Assembly (NCBI GenBank): GCA_949318235.1
Contig: OX439132.1
Location: 46,863,119-46,927,118, forward strand
Source: Ecdyonurus torrentis
Lineage: Eukaryota; Arthropoda; Insecta; Ephemeroptera; Heptageniidae
Direction: 5' to 3'
Length of the DNA: 64,000 bases
This document shows positions 9,995 to 22,215 of the stretch, one piece after another. A model generated the notes under the pieces. That model had not been told where the DNA came from. It saw only the letters and a list, made by a program, of their open reading frames with translations, and searched no databases. Within the stretch, counting starts at the first letter, position 1; the number at the start of each line of letters is the position of its first letter. The translations under genes were made by a program, and so were the position numbers.

Positions 9995-12085
9995 TTTTCT
10001 TTATCATTGATCCTAACCGCGATGGTTGTTTTCCTTAAATTGAAACAAAAATAAAAGGTAATAATAATTGAATCTTTTAAGGTAAATTTGACTAAGTGAT
10101 AAAAGCATTATAAAAAGTTTTGATTGCAAAAAACAACAACACATAGATCAATTAGAAAATAAAGAGGAAATATGTGTAAGATGGTAATGACAGTGACACT
10201 GGTTTGTATTAAGAAAAGCACGCCATACTATGCCCCGTACCTCAATTTTTCCTAACCACTTTATGTGTTTTTTAATCAAATGAATTTATAGTAATGTTGC
10301 TTAAATAAATAATAATGAAGTTTATGTATCACTGAATTATCACTGCAGATAAAAGCACAAAATAAAATATCACAGCATAACGAATTCTTTTTTAACTGCA
10401 GCAAACTACACTAAATGTAAAAACTAATTACAATTCAAAAATTTAAATAATAGTCATACTGCATTTCCTTAGTACCATTATAAAAAACTCAATCCATTAC
10501 CCACTATGAGTATGGAATAATTAAAATAGAAAAATAAACGTTAAAATCTCATTTGAGACATGTCAATAAAAAAAAAATCAATTATCATTTGCTGATCTGA
10601 AAAATCTAATTTCCTGCATCACAAATTCCATTGTTTTAAATGCTACATCTTCTCTAATGTTAAGTGGCAAATTTTTAAGTTGTGCAGATATCCATCTACC
10701 AGTAGCACACACAGCATCTTCTGTTGGCTGTTTGGCAGCACACGCAATGTTATTCACTGCTTCTGTAGCTCCAAGTACAGCTTGTGCAAGAAACTCTTCA
10801 TCAACGGCAGAAGATGATATATCTCTTTTGCCTCTGTTTCTCCTTGGTGTTGCTAACTGGTTTCCGTATTTGCTCATCGTTTCTCCTAATACAGGCGAAG
10901 AAGGATTTTTATCAGAGGAGGACCAAACCAGAGGGCTTGTAGGACATTTCCTAGCAGTTACTTCTGCTCCTGCTGGGCTTGTGCTTTTACGAGTAAAGGA
11001 AGTGGTCCAATGAGTCGAGGGACTTCTAGAGTTTAAGTCTGGGACCAGTGGTATACGTGAAGGCAGATCACCTTCCTAAAATAATAATAATTAGGATAAT
11101 TTCAAGTCAAGACAACATTATAAAGCCAGAGTGATAATATATATTAGTTAACTTTAATGAAAGCATATTACATTTCTTTGATTTTCATATATTAACACAA
11201 AATAGATTTTTTATATATATTTATATTTTACCTGATGATACGTTAATATGCTTGTAACGACTTTCTTTAGAGACACTGTCACACTCCTAAACTCTAGGTT
11301 GGATGATGAAGGTGGCATGCTTGTTGTCCTCTCTGTTTGCTGGCACAACTCTTGCTGTTCTACATTTGTTGCATCTTGGGGCACTCTCATTCTGCAGCTG
11401 CTGTCTCTCGTAGCTACCTTCTTTACATGAGGCTCCTCCAAATAACTCCTTAAGATAAACAGAATAACACCGTTTATTCAAATCAATGCTCTATCAAAAA
11501 TATTATTACATAGTGTTTTTAAACTGTCCAAATGATTTAAATCATCAATAATTAATTATTTTCCTATACCACCCATGTTATTAAGTGAGCAGCCAACATG
11601 GCGTTGACTTTAACATGAATGCATACACCCTTACTTCGCCAAGTTACTGACGCATGTGCCATGGTGCGCTGACATATTACTAGCTTTTTTGGAAGTTCTA
11701 CTTCTTTTTGTCCCCTCTAAAAAGTTGGTAGCATTCCAAAATTTCCAGCCTGGCAAGGGTACGTCATCCTTGGCAGATCCACTAGCAGACTTTTTCTTCT
11801 CCATGTAAATTTTCCTGTAATAGCAACGGATTTTCTTCAATTTTGTAAAGATCTGCTTTACTTCCTCACCTACAAGAAATTTACAAGGGTATTTTAAAAA
11901 TATATATTCATATATATCTGTATGTGTATACATCAAGTACAGTATACATACGTATATATGTACAAAGTACATACACTTATGGAGAACAAAAGATGCATGG
12001 CGAGCTCATAACTTTACATTTGCATGTGTGCTAGGGAAAGCAACAATAAAAAATGTACAATATATGCTTTGGTGATGCTCTCAAA

Positions 12086-12145
<60 letters not shown>

Positions 12146-12146
12146 A
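12086..12146. repeat. (CA)n microsatellite
   Basis: About 60 bases of almost pure CA, in the left arm of the 2-kb palindrome; the right arm has only a remnant (13741-13750), so it expanded in one arm. Confidence 0.9.
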
Positions 12147-12278
12147 TCACATTAAGCATCACCAATTAAGCATAATGTATCCCTATTCTTTATGCTATAT
12201 GCAATTCAGGACTACCGTGATGCAATTACTCAAGTACAAAATTGTGCACATCAGTGTATTGCATACAATTTTGTATGT

Positions 12279-12372
12279 ACACTCCCCCGAGATAAATCTG
12301 ACCGGTCGCGTTAAAGTCTATTTAACATTTGGAGACATGAACGCTATGGTCAAATTTATCTCGGGGGAGTGC
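12279..12372. mobile_element. MITE, ACTCCCCCGA family, copy 1
   Basis: The ends are TACACTCCCCCGAGATAAAT and its near complement ATTTATCTCGGGGGAGTGC. A related copy lies at 44230-44333. It sits in the left arm of the 2-kb palindrome but has no counterpart in the right arm, so it inserted after the arms formed. Confidence 0.78.
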
Positions 12373-14395
12373 AATGTGCATATTATAGTTTCTTCTATAT
12401 CACATAAGTATATAAGTATAAAAGAACTTTGTTGATTGTTTTTACTAAAATTAATCATAAAATAATATATGAACAAGTGCAATTTGGTTCAATGTTCATT
12501 GGCAGCATTATATGTTGATTGCAATTGAACATACTTACTTACAGCATGTTTAATACTACATAGACACAGGCAATGAATATGGAACCAAAAATACTGTCGC
12601 GACCATTACTCATTGTTATATGAATATCCTCACACGTGAAAATAAACAATTTGATGTCATGATCTATAACATATGACATCAATCAAGACAACATGTTATA
12701 CATTATAATGTATACAAGTAATTCAACTGTACTAAATTTCATAGCATTTGCTATTTATTACTGGTTGATGAAGTTTCGAAGCCATTATTCTACAATATAT
12801 TCTACTTTTTTATAATACAGTAATAAATAGTATAATATGCTTTGCAATTCAGGACTGTACTGTAATGAATTACCTGTATGCATCGAAATGCCATGATATA
12901 CATATAAGAACATAAAATCATATTCTTTATTTTCACATGTATAGGCTTGCATGACAATAAATAAAGGCGAATGACTGGTAATTTAGTTCAATTATGTTCT
13001 CTGTCATTGTTGATAGTAATTAAAACTGCTGATAGTATATATGACCAGCAATACTTATATATAAACACACAGGTAGTAAGTATGTTAAATTATTAATCAA
13101 CAATGGCAGAGAACATAATTGAACCAAATTACCAGTCGTTCGCCTTTATTTATTGTCATGCGAGCCTATGTGAACATAAACAATATTATTTTTATGTTCT
13201 TATATGTTTATCATGTCATATCGAAGACAATAAATTATGCATACAGGTAATTCATTACAGTACAATCCTGCATTGCAAAGCATGTATTATACTATTTATT
13301 ACTGTATTATAATAAAGTATAATATATTGTAGAATAACGGCTTCGAAACTTCATTATCCCCCAGTAGTTAATAGCAAATGCTATATGTAATTCAGTACAG
13401 TTGAATTAATTGTATACATTAATGAATAACATGTTGTCTTTATTGATTTCATATGTTATAGATCATGACATTAGTTTGTTTATTTTCACGTGTGAGGATA
13501 TTCATAACAATGATCGTAATGGTCGCGACAGTATTTTTGTTTCAATATTCATTGCCTACTGTGTCTATGTAGTATTAAACATACTGGAAGTATAAGTATG
13601 TTCCATTGCAATTGCATGTCAATGAACATTGAACGAATTGCACTCGTTCATATGATTCACTTTATTTATAGAGAAAAATAAACAAATTTCTCTTAATTAT
13701 ACTTACTTATATTATGACATGCTTTGGTGATGCTTTGGAAGACACACACGTGCTGCAGGAAGAAAAGTTAATTACATGGACTCGGTGTGTGTGCATGCAT
13801 CAGTCTTCGAAAGCATGAGACCAAAGCATTGTACATTTTTTATTGTTGCTTTCCCTGGCATACATGCATGTATGTAAAATGTAAAGTTAATATGACCTCA
13901 CCATGCATCTTTTGTACTCGATAAGTGTATGCGTATACATATAATGTACATATTATACGTATTTTTTCATTGGCTGTGTAGTGTGTGGGTGATACACTCG
14001 ATCATACATACGCGTAATCACTGTATTGTTATAGTAAATTTGTTATGACTATATATAGCAGTGATTACACTATGCATATATAATATTCAAGCTGTGTTGT
14101 TGCAGCTGTTCCCTATATATAGACGTGGGTGGGATTTAATGCCATTTTAACTAGGTGTTGTATAATAGTATATACCAGTATGTTCTATCATTAAATTTGC
14201 TCCTATCGATTCCCAATACTGCAACTTCAGTGTTTAATTTTTGTAGTCCTTATGAAACGTATCATACAACAATAAGTGAGGTTTTACAGCATCAATTATT
14301 TCTTGTTTTAATAAATCTTCCCCAAGTTCTTCATCGTAGGTACGGTCGTCTGTTCTAACCTTCTGTGAATCTTCGTCAAAATAAGCATGCTCCAT

Positions 14396-14969
14396 TTTAT
14401 CTTATTAATAATTAATCAACAACGCACGACATAATAGTATAATAAATATATAATATAAAATATATGGCAAGACTGACAAAAAAACACACAAGGAATAAGC
14501 AGGCTGGCCGAAGCTGAAAAGGTTGCAATGTTTCCCGATAACCGATCGGTTACGAGTAACGAGAGTGCTGCCGCATCGCTATCACATTTGTTCGCATTTG
14601 TATGTTGTATTGTATATATGTGACGCTCAGTAGGCGTGAAGGCGCGTAGCCTTTTAAATGCATCGGGAAACTTTCACTCTTATTCAACAATTCGTTTATT
14701 TTTTTCTATACATCAAAAATGGAATATTTTTCCTGTGTAATCCATATTCTAATTTATCGCTTCAATTTACATTTTTTATTTAGTGGGTGCGCTGTGATTG
14801 GCTGGAGCTTGGCCGAGCCAAGCTCTCTTAACTAAAATAAATTCTAAAATAAATTCTTAAATAAAAGCTTGAGCCTCTTAGCTAAAATAAAGATGGCGTC
14901 GCGTCACGCTGCTCTCAGCCAATCACAGCGGCGTATTTTTTAAAATTTATTTAACATTAAATAAAATAA
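14396..14969. promoter_or_regulatory. Right subterminal region of the Harbinger element and MADF gene upstream region
   Basis: The stretch between the MADF start codon and the right TIR. It contains an inverted pair of CAATCACAG-type motifs (near 14788 and 14920), a feature shared in part with the left subterminal region. It should hold the MADF promoter, but no clear TATA box was chosen. Confidence 0.5.
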
Positions 14970-15017
14970 GACGGCTGCGCGGGCCTTTACATTAGAGTTA
15001 AGTTAAATAGAAAAATA

Positions 15018-16052
15018 TTAAAACGTTTCAGCAACATCCTGCATAAACGTCTCAAAACGTTTTTGTCTAGGATTTATACTTTTCCACCAGATCTCAATCA
15101 AGTGCCTTCTTAGCAAGGGTGTACCTCGCATATTATGCATGATCTTTAATTTAAGTGTACTCCAGGTAGTTTCAACAAGCTGTGTATTAGCCCCACTAGC
15201 AGGATCAATAAAATTATTACTATGGTTAACAGTATTATGTATGTATCCTAACTCTTCTAAACCATTATATGCTGGCCACTGATCTGAATGAATTCGGGTA
15301 CCAATAAAAACCTCTCGCTGAATAATTTGATGCAATGTGGGCCGATCTCTGCGATTTACAATCAAATATATTTTTTACAGTAGACCAGAGGGTAGTTATT
15401 GTACTAAGCCAAATATCCATTGCTTGGTCATTTTTTTGTCATAATTTCTATCACGAGGTACATCCATATATTCTTTTTCTTCTTCTCTTTCTAAATCTTC
15501 ATTTAATCGATAATCACCAGCCAACAATCTTCCTTTATTGTCTTTTCTGCGTCCTTTCAATAGAGACTCGTCTATTTGTACTATTTGGTTATTACCTCCC
15601 ATTTGGGGTCTATTTTTCCATTTTCTTTCTGGAACGTCTCTGCATAATTAGAACCAATCTGGAATTGTATGACTTGAATGTCCAGTTAGTTGAGTAGTGA
15701 TAACAGTTGGTAAATCAAAGCACCACTAATAAACAATAGTCAATATTTGGCTTAAAGAAAGTTTAGAGTATGGTTTTCTGTTTGTTGTAAAAAATGTAAA
15801 AAAAGCATTGAACTTGCGAATTGATTGAATAATCCTATATTTATGTATCTTACATTTAAAAGCTGGATTTCTTTTTACTGTGCCATCTAAATTCATTTTT
15901 GAAGATTTTCTCAAAACAAATTTCATACTGTTTACTCCACATTTTTTACATAATGGTGGATTATGTTCACTTAACAATATGCCATTGTAATCTAACCATT
16001 TTACAGATTTAACCTCCAAAGAGAACAAGTGCATATATTCATAGAGGAGCAT
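15018..16052 (-). pseudogene. Merlin/IS1595-like (ISXO2-type) transposase, decayed
   Basis: Minus-strand fragments in order: 16052-15726 with a zinc-ribbon-like CKKCG...FKCKIHK block; about 15725-15603; 15602-15396 with VQIDESLLKGRRK and KQWIFG; and 15365-15018 with IHSDQWPAYNGL, NHSNNFIDP and the LVETTWSTLK motif. The Asp, Asp and Glu of the DDE triad are present in IDES, HSDQ and VETT. The frame is broken by a TAA at the end of the first block, another stop before LCRDV, and a disruption between 15396 and 15365. It begins only about 30 bases beyond the Harbinger right end. No Merlin-type TIRs were found, so the element itself may be truncated. Family assignment rests on the spacing and wording of these motifs. 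Confidence 0.75.
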
Positions 16053-18130
16053 GTGTTAATTATTAATTTAATTCAAAATAATGAGTATGTAAATTAAAAT
16101 ATTTTGCAGTTTCATTTTAGACACGCTGACACATTTTTCTATATGTAACTTAGTAAAATATATAGTTTATAGTTTTTCAAAAGACATCTAAATACAACCA
16201 TATTTGCAAAAATGATTTATTATCTTGATGCTCCATTACATAAAAAAAAGTTACAAAATTGTCATCTTGATTATAGTAAAACCCTGGATTTGCGAGAAAT
16301 TGTGGATCTTTGGGGGTGTATTTAGGTATTAAGACCACCTACTAAAACTTTCAAGTATGCGAGAGAAACTACTAAGAATTGATAATTTGAAGCATTTAAA
16401 ATATAAATATAAATTTATTTTTAAAGGAAATATATGTATATTAATTCTAGAAACAAAATAAAAATAGCTAAAATGTAAATTTTATTATGATAGTGTTTAG
16501 AAGTATTTATATTTTTTTTTTAAATAGAAATTAGAAGAAAAACTTATTTCATACAAGAAAGAAAAACATAAAACACAACTATTTTCTCATTATGCTTTAC
16601 GTGAAAAAATTTTTTTTATGTAGAGAGATTTATACTTAAAATAATGAAAAATAGTGTCGCCGGGTTTTGATGTCGCTGATGACCTCACTTCTTTTATATG
16701 AACCATAAATATATTAAAAAATTTATGTATACTTTATTGAATAAATCAAATCCGTTTTTTTTATTGCATTACCTACTTATTTAAAACCTGAAATCAATTG
16801 AAAAGTATTTATTCAATATTATTATATTTAAAAATGGAGAAATAAAATATATGGTTTAAAAATATATATATATGAAAACTAATATTTATACCCAAAATAT
16901 TTTTTATAGTAATTCTTGTGTATTTTGTCATGTCAATTTTCACATTTTTTTGTCTTAAATTTACAACATATAAATCCTTTTTATTATTAAAACATATTTA
17001 AAAAAATCGTTTAAATTACCTCGTCACAAATAAAATAAAACAACTCATTATACTTTATGTATCCTAATTTGTTAATTTTAGTTAAAAAAAGTATCACAAA
17101 TATATCAAAAATATTATTTATAAATTTGACTAGAAAGAAATTTGATACTTTTTTCTATTTATTTATTTAATTTTCTAATACAGAACAAGTTTCTGTTCTA
17201 TCCATCACCCGCCTATCTTTCTATCCCCTACCTATCCCAATGATTTATGGTTACAAAATTTTAAAGCGTTTTTGATTTACTATATAACAATAGTTTAGTA
17301 TAGAATTGCTAAAGGAAAGTGTATATTATAAAACTTATAGTTATTTTTCCCGCCATCTCAAGCGTATATCATTTGATCTCCCGTGTTCTATGTATCTATG
17401 GTTTTGTATTATATATACGGTTTATAATAGCTGCGTTCACTTGTATATAAATAGTACAATAGAATAATAGAATATATAAATCACAATGTAAACATGAGGG
17501 CATTTTGACTTTACTTTAACAAGCAGCATTGTTGGCAAAAAAATACCGATTTATTATCGCCATTCACCAATAACAATTTTTTTTTTAATATGCAATACAA
17601 GGATGGATTTTATTGGTTAGTTGAACCTCTATTGTTACAAACCAAACACCAAATTTTAGATGCTTGTTTAGTATCAAAAAGTTGGTCAAGCAAGCATTGT
17701 GCGTGCCAGACAAAATGAAAGTAATTTTTATTTTATAAATCTAGAAAAATATTTGCATTAACTTAAAACATATGCTATATTATTTAAAAGCCTTTTTTTT
17801 AACCACGGCATAACCCGTGCATTTTGATGCTCTTATATAGCAATAAATAACATTGCTCAGCATGCATAGCACATTAACGTAGTATTTAGCTATTTAGTTG
17901 GAAATATTAGCAATTTTTTTAGTTACTATTATCATTACTTTGCATAAAATATCATTTTTATATTATAATATAATTATTTTTCAATACCACAAAAAATTGA
18001 ACAAAATTTCTATAAGTATTTTTTTTATTAAATTTTTCTCCTTATTCAACTTACTAAGAGTCCGATTCACTATACTATTATAGTCAAATTTGATAACGAA
18101 ACTTTTAAAAATTTACTCACTCGGAAAAAA
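16053..18130. other. AT-rich noncoding stretch
   Basis: No gene or strong repeat structure. A short segment at about 17830-17900 (AACATTGCTCAGCATGCATA) recurs near 22290, marking a dispersed repeat. Poly-A lies at the right end (about 18140). Confidence 0.6.
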
Positions 18131-19600
18131 GCAAAAAGCTTAAAAAAAAAAAAAAAAAAAAAAACTATCAAAAGAGCTTTCAAGTTTATAAGCTCCACAC
18201 TTCAGTTGCACACGCCACTATAACAATAGCGTTTAGAAGAAAAAAGGGGGCGACGAGAGCCCGCAAAGCTATTAAATAGGCAGCTTGTATGCACCGCTGG
18301 GGGTTAAAGAGAGGGAGAGGGAGAGAGCGCGCAGAAGTAATTGTTTTGAGTAATCAGATTTTATTTACAATTTTCATGCACATTTTCCACAATTTTTATT
18401 TATTTTAGACATCTTAAGTACAGTAAAGTTTAAATTATTTGCATTTTGTTTTAAATTTTACTTTAACATTGTGTTGTAAAAAGTTGAGTGCAGTCGTGTA
18501 TGAATTTTATTTCTCTTGCCGTCAAGAATAGTGCCGCTGGCGAAAATTCTACGGAAAAGGGGGCGTAGCTACCTTTTTTAAGTAAAAATTACAATCATTA
18601 ACGTAAAAGAGCAAAAGAAAAAAAACTCCCAGGGCAAGAATAGAAAAATCTTGTGTAAAGTAATATTATATTTGACATGACATGACTAGTTACCTTTGAT
18701 ATCAAAAATTTTGTATGAATATTTCTTTGGCAAAGAGTATCATCTTTTGAAGAAAAAAAACGGACAAGATTTCTGAAAGTCCGTCATGAGACATTGGGTT
18801 TAGATTAATTTATTTCGATTTAATACTTTTATTTACAACCTTTATACACAGGATCGGCCTGAGAAGAAAAGGACCGGTCCGCAAGATTAAAAAAGGGCTC
18901 GCGAACGGCATAAAAAAATTGAGGCCACGCCCCCTTTTTTAGTGTAATTTTAAATACTTAAAAAAATACTTTATTTTTTTTTCTGACAATAGGATTTTTA
19001 TGACATGCACATTACAAATAAAATTATTATAACATGTTTTTATGTGAGCTAATTGACCACTAGAGTTCACTAAGGGTGCAATTTATTAAAAAAATTAAAA
19101 GCGGATAAAATTTTAAAATTGAATGTAATCTCTTGTCGTCTTTTGAAAGAAAAAGAAAATTTATAAGTCTAAAACAAGTCTGTACCGAATAGGCAGCACG
19201 TATATAAGCTCTCTCTATATGTTAGTATAGTAGAGAGAGAGCAGATGTATATTCTCTCTCTCTTTCTCTCTATCCCTCTCTTTATAACACATAGATAGAG
19301 CTTATTGCTTCAGCAGAGTGTCTTAATTAGGCATTATATTTATAGCTTTTCTCTCTATTTTTTTTATTGTAAGGATTTTTTTTTGCTGGTCATGTTGTGT
19401 TATTGTGCTACCACACGGTATTCCCAGTCAAAATTGACTAAAAAGTTATAAATATCATCTATTGTCTCTAAAATAAAATATTAATAATGTAGCAACTAAA
19501 ATAGTAGTTTTATAATTTTGTATCCAAGCCCATTACATGCCTCGGCCGCCTCGCGTCCGAAAACAAGAGCTAGGCTAAGAGGCTTCAAAGGACAAGGCCC
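18131..19600. other. Noncoding stretch with degenerate inverted GGGGGCGT motifs
   Basis: No gene. AAAAGGGGGCGTAGCTACC near 18556 and GGCCACGCCCCCTTTT near 18930 could be ends of a degenerate MITE. A GA-rich tract lies at about 18303-18330 and a CT/GA hairpin unit at 19205-19320. Confidence 0.45.
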
Positions 19601-19616
19601 ACCCCACACCTAGTTC

Positions 19617-20250
19617 CTCTCCTGGGTGGTGACGGACGCTACCGCATGATTTGGGGCTGGATGCCCATGCAATAAATATTATTATTATAAGATTCGTGAA
19701 TTATGTTTTTGGGCACTAAATATTCATAAACTAAGGATCGAGGTTATGTTAATGTTGAATCTATATGAAAAATATAGTTAAGAACGTAAAATGTTTCTTA
19801 TTCCAAGTAAAAAAAAATGTATAAAATATGAAATATATTATAGCATTTCAAGATTTAACACGCAGCAATATTTTTTATTGTGCGTTGAATACTGCTTCGT
19901 ATGAACTGTATAAATGTCTTAGAAAAATCCAAAAATCTAAGAACATCTCCAGTTAAGCTCCTAGAGAAAACAAACCTACTGTCCTTTTTTTCGATTTGCG
20001 CTCCATAATTATTTTCTTTTAATTTGACAATAAAGTTTTACTCTGAGAATTAAAATAATAATAATAAGAAAGTCAAATAACATATGCGTAAATTTCTGGA
20101 TAAACCAAAACTGCATAATAATAAAGAGATGGAAATAAAACTTTGTTATAAAAATGTTAATAAAAGAAACTTGCGAATGCAGCGAGAGTTTTTTTTTTAT
20201 AAATTTCAACCAATTAAACACCAAAATTAGTCAGGAAAATTATAAATTAT
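19617..20250. repeat. Dispersed repeat A, copy 1 (second copy 34084-34725)
   Basis: About 630 bases nearly identical in direct orientation to 34084-34725, starting at the shared GGTGACGGACGCTA and running through GGGCTGGATGCCCATGCAAT and the TTCGATTTGCGCTCC stretch. The first 70 bases (GGCTGGATGCCCATGCAATA followed by ATT/TAA repeats) resemble a non-LTR retrotransposon 3' tail, which is only a suspicion. No ORF longer than chance. Confidence 0.75.
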
Positions 20251-20261
20251 ATATATATAAG

Positions 20262-20405
20262 CTCTATCTATGTGTTATAAAGAGAGGGATAGCGAGAAAG
20301 AGAGAGAGAGAGAGAGAGCAGAGGTATATTCTCTCTCTCTCTCTCTACCTATCTCTCTCTCTCTCTCTCTCTTTTTTTCTTTATCCCTCTCTTGATAGAT
20401 AGAGC
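20262..20405. repeat. GA/CT hairpin repeat family (also 19205-19320 and 34945-35075)
   Basis: GCTCTATCTATGTGTTATAA followed by a GA-rich tract, then a CT-rich tract and the complement of the opening motif: a long hairpin with (GA)n/(CT)n arms. Three copies are followed by the same CATCAGAGTGTC-type flank, so the hairpin moves or duplicates with its flank. Confidence 0.75.
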
Positions 20406-20744
20406 TTATTGTTTCATCAGAGTGTCTTAAATAGGCATTTTATTTATAGCTTTTCTCTATTTCATTTTTATTGAAATGATGTTTTTTTTGCTGGTCTTGT
20501 TGTGTTATTGTGCTACCACTCGATATTGCCAGTCAAAATTGACTAAATAGTTATAAATATCAAGTATTGTCTCTAAAATAAAATATTAATAATGTAGCAA
20601 ATAAAGTAGTTTTGTAATTTTATAATATGTAATATAGTAGCTCGTTTTATAAACTACACACAAATATTGAGCGAGCTTCGAAAATGTTCCTTTGTTAAAA
20701 AACAGCTATATATGACGTCGTTACCTGATTACTCCGTTTATACA

Positions 20745-20930
20745 TGTGATCAATCAGTGTCATTTCTTCTTTTAGTTCTTTAAACTTTATAAAAATGAAA
20801 GAAACTCACAAAAAAAAAGTTGCATATGACACATACGACTCACTTTTATTGGCTAAAACCAAAACCAAAACAAAAACAAGATCAACCAATAAATGTGTCT
20901 TATTTTGTTGTTCAGTCAATAACTGATATT
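20745..20930. repeat. Dispersed repeat B (copies also near 22430-22677, 32520-32760, 34855-34935)
   Basis: Shared AAAATGAAAGAAACTCAC, an A-run with AAGTTGCA or AAGTTCCA, CGGCTAAAACCAAAA and AAGATCAACCAAT strings in the same order. Noncoding. The copy near 22.5 kb is cut off at 22677 by the mariner-like element. Confidence 0.7.
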
Positions 20931-21234
20931 GAGATTTACTTTACTTTACAGAACGAGCTAGTATATAAAAATTATATAGAGTCATTTTGAAAAAAAAAGT
21001 TAAAGTCTCTTAAATAAAATATTAATAATGTAGCAAATAAAATAGTTTTTAATTTTATTATTATGTATGTCAGAAGAACAATCACATTTAGACCCGTCAA
21101 AATCATAAACTTAAATTTTACAAGTTTTTTTTTTCAAGCTGACTCAATACTTATGTGTAGTTTATAGAATGAGCTATAATTATTATTTAAATTTGCTCAG
21201 ATTATGACATGTTTTATGCATACTTTATTAAGGT

Positions 21235-21320
21235 ACTAATTTAACCTGTTAACCACATCAATGCTCTCAAAAAAATCGCGAAGTATTTTTAAACTGGCAA
21301 AATGTGCCATTTTCCTCTCA
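21235..21320. repeat. Dispersed repeat C (copies also near 33750-33910, 35205-35345, 35660-35715)
   Basis: AACAGCATCAATGCTCTC (AACCACATCAATGCTCTC here), then AAAAAATCGCGAAGTATTTT and TGTGCCATTTTCC in order. The other copies continue into CGGCCAATGTTATTTAGTAC. Noncoding. Confidence 0.68.
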
Positions 21321-21421
21321 AGTATATAATAAAAATTATATTATCAAAATTTCCACAAAAATAATTACTTTTAGATTTTCATAAGAAACTTGACGGAGAG
21401 AGAGAAAGAGAGACAGAGAGA

Positions 21422-21453
<32 letters not shown>

Positions 21454-22170
21454 AAGAGCGCAGATGTATGTACTAAAAAAACACAAAGACCTTCCTGTTT
21501 TTACCTGCGTTTTTTTTCTGTCATATATATGCATATTCTATGCACAATATTAAAAGTGTAGCGTACTACCAAATAATAAAGAATATATAAAACTCTATAC
21601 CATACGAAAGGAATGTCTCATCGTTTTTCTATTCACTGGATAGGCTTATTTGTACACGTTTTCCCTTTTTCTTACTCTCGAAAGGTCTTTTTTAGTATAA
21701 AAGAAAAATTTACAATCTCCTTCCAACTAGGGAGGAGGAGGACGATGCAACCGGGACGGTATTTAGGGTAGTCAAACCGTGAAATCACAAGAGTAATAAA
21801 AACTCAAACGAAATATTAACTTTCTTAAATATTCATGATAGCCTTAACATTATCATTTATTACATAGTTTTGGAAAAAAAATTACTTATTTTCTCGTTTC
21901 ATTCGTGATTCTACGACAATTAGAAGTTAAGTAATGCAATGATAGTTTTCACCTCCTCTTGAAAAGATCGCGCAAAAGAAAAAAATACATTTATAAGAAA
22001 AAGGCAAAATGTTAAAGCAATAGAAAACATAAAACAACATATGCCATTTGATGTACGAAAACGAAATGGGATCTGCAAACCTGATGACAATTTTTATCAG
22101 AATGTTAATGTAGCCCCACGAGAGAGCGTGAAAAACTGTAAAGTATGCAAGTTTCGTGAAAGAGAGAGAC

Positions 22171-22215
<45 letters not shown>

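Larger units (their letters stand above)
11940..13965. repeat. 2-kb palindrome inside intron 1 of the MADF gene
   Basis: Two inverted arms of about 0.9-1.1 kb (about 11940-13012 and 13092-13965) share long matches, such as CAACAATAAAAAATGTACA and GGCGAATGACTGGTAATTTA and their complements, around an ~80-bp centre near 13050. The left arm is longer because it carries a (CA)n tract and a MITE. No supported ORF. It may be a foldback transposon or an inverted duplication. Confidence 0.78.
10578..14395 (-). pseudogene. MADF-domain (Myb/SANT-like) accessory protein of the Harbinger element, one stop codon
   Basis: The minus-strand gene has four exons: 14395-14176, 11869-11635, 11448-11232 and 11075-10578. 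All junctions are GT-AG and every phase matches, giving a 389-codon frame. Exons 1 and 2 encode a MADF domain: IIDAVKPHLLLYDTFHKDY and LQYWESIGANL in exon 1, EEVKQIFTKLKKIRCYYRK and W-F-FL positions in exon 2. Exons 3 and 4 encode a Ser/Thr-rich linker, and the last 100 residues form a helical segment that could be a BESS-like interaction region. In Harbinger elements this protein binds DNA and carries the transposase into the nucleus. A TAA at 14236-14234 interrupts the MADF domain at codon 54 while the same frame remains coding after it, so the stop looks like one point mutation. Intron 1 (2.3 kb) is filled by a large palindrome. Confidence 0.8.
5739..14985. mobile_element. PIF/Harbinger DNA transposon, 9.2 kb, with nested insertions
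   Basis: The ends are perfect 16-bp inverted repeats: GGCCCGCGCAGCCGTC at 5739-5754 and its complement at 14970-14985. Similarity continues inward imperfectly, with CCAATCACA-type motifs and a GCCATCTT motif in both subterminal regions. TTTA flanks both ends (5735-5738 and 14986-14989); this is either a 4-bp duplication or the usual Harbinger TTA/TWA site plus one base. The element holds the two genes expected of the superfamily: a DDE transposase near the left end (plus) and a Myb/SANT-like MADF protein starting near the right end (minus), so the genes converge. The internal span is inflated by palindromic elements at 7661-9452, 9811-9994 and 11940-13965. Both genes carry disabling mutations, so this copy is not autonomous. 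Confidence 0.85.

Noticed and set aside
19530..19690. Non-LTR retrotransposon 3' end
   Set aside because: The GGGCTGGATGCCCATGCAATA tail is suggestive, but no reverse transcriptase or endonuclease sequence lies upstream.
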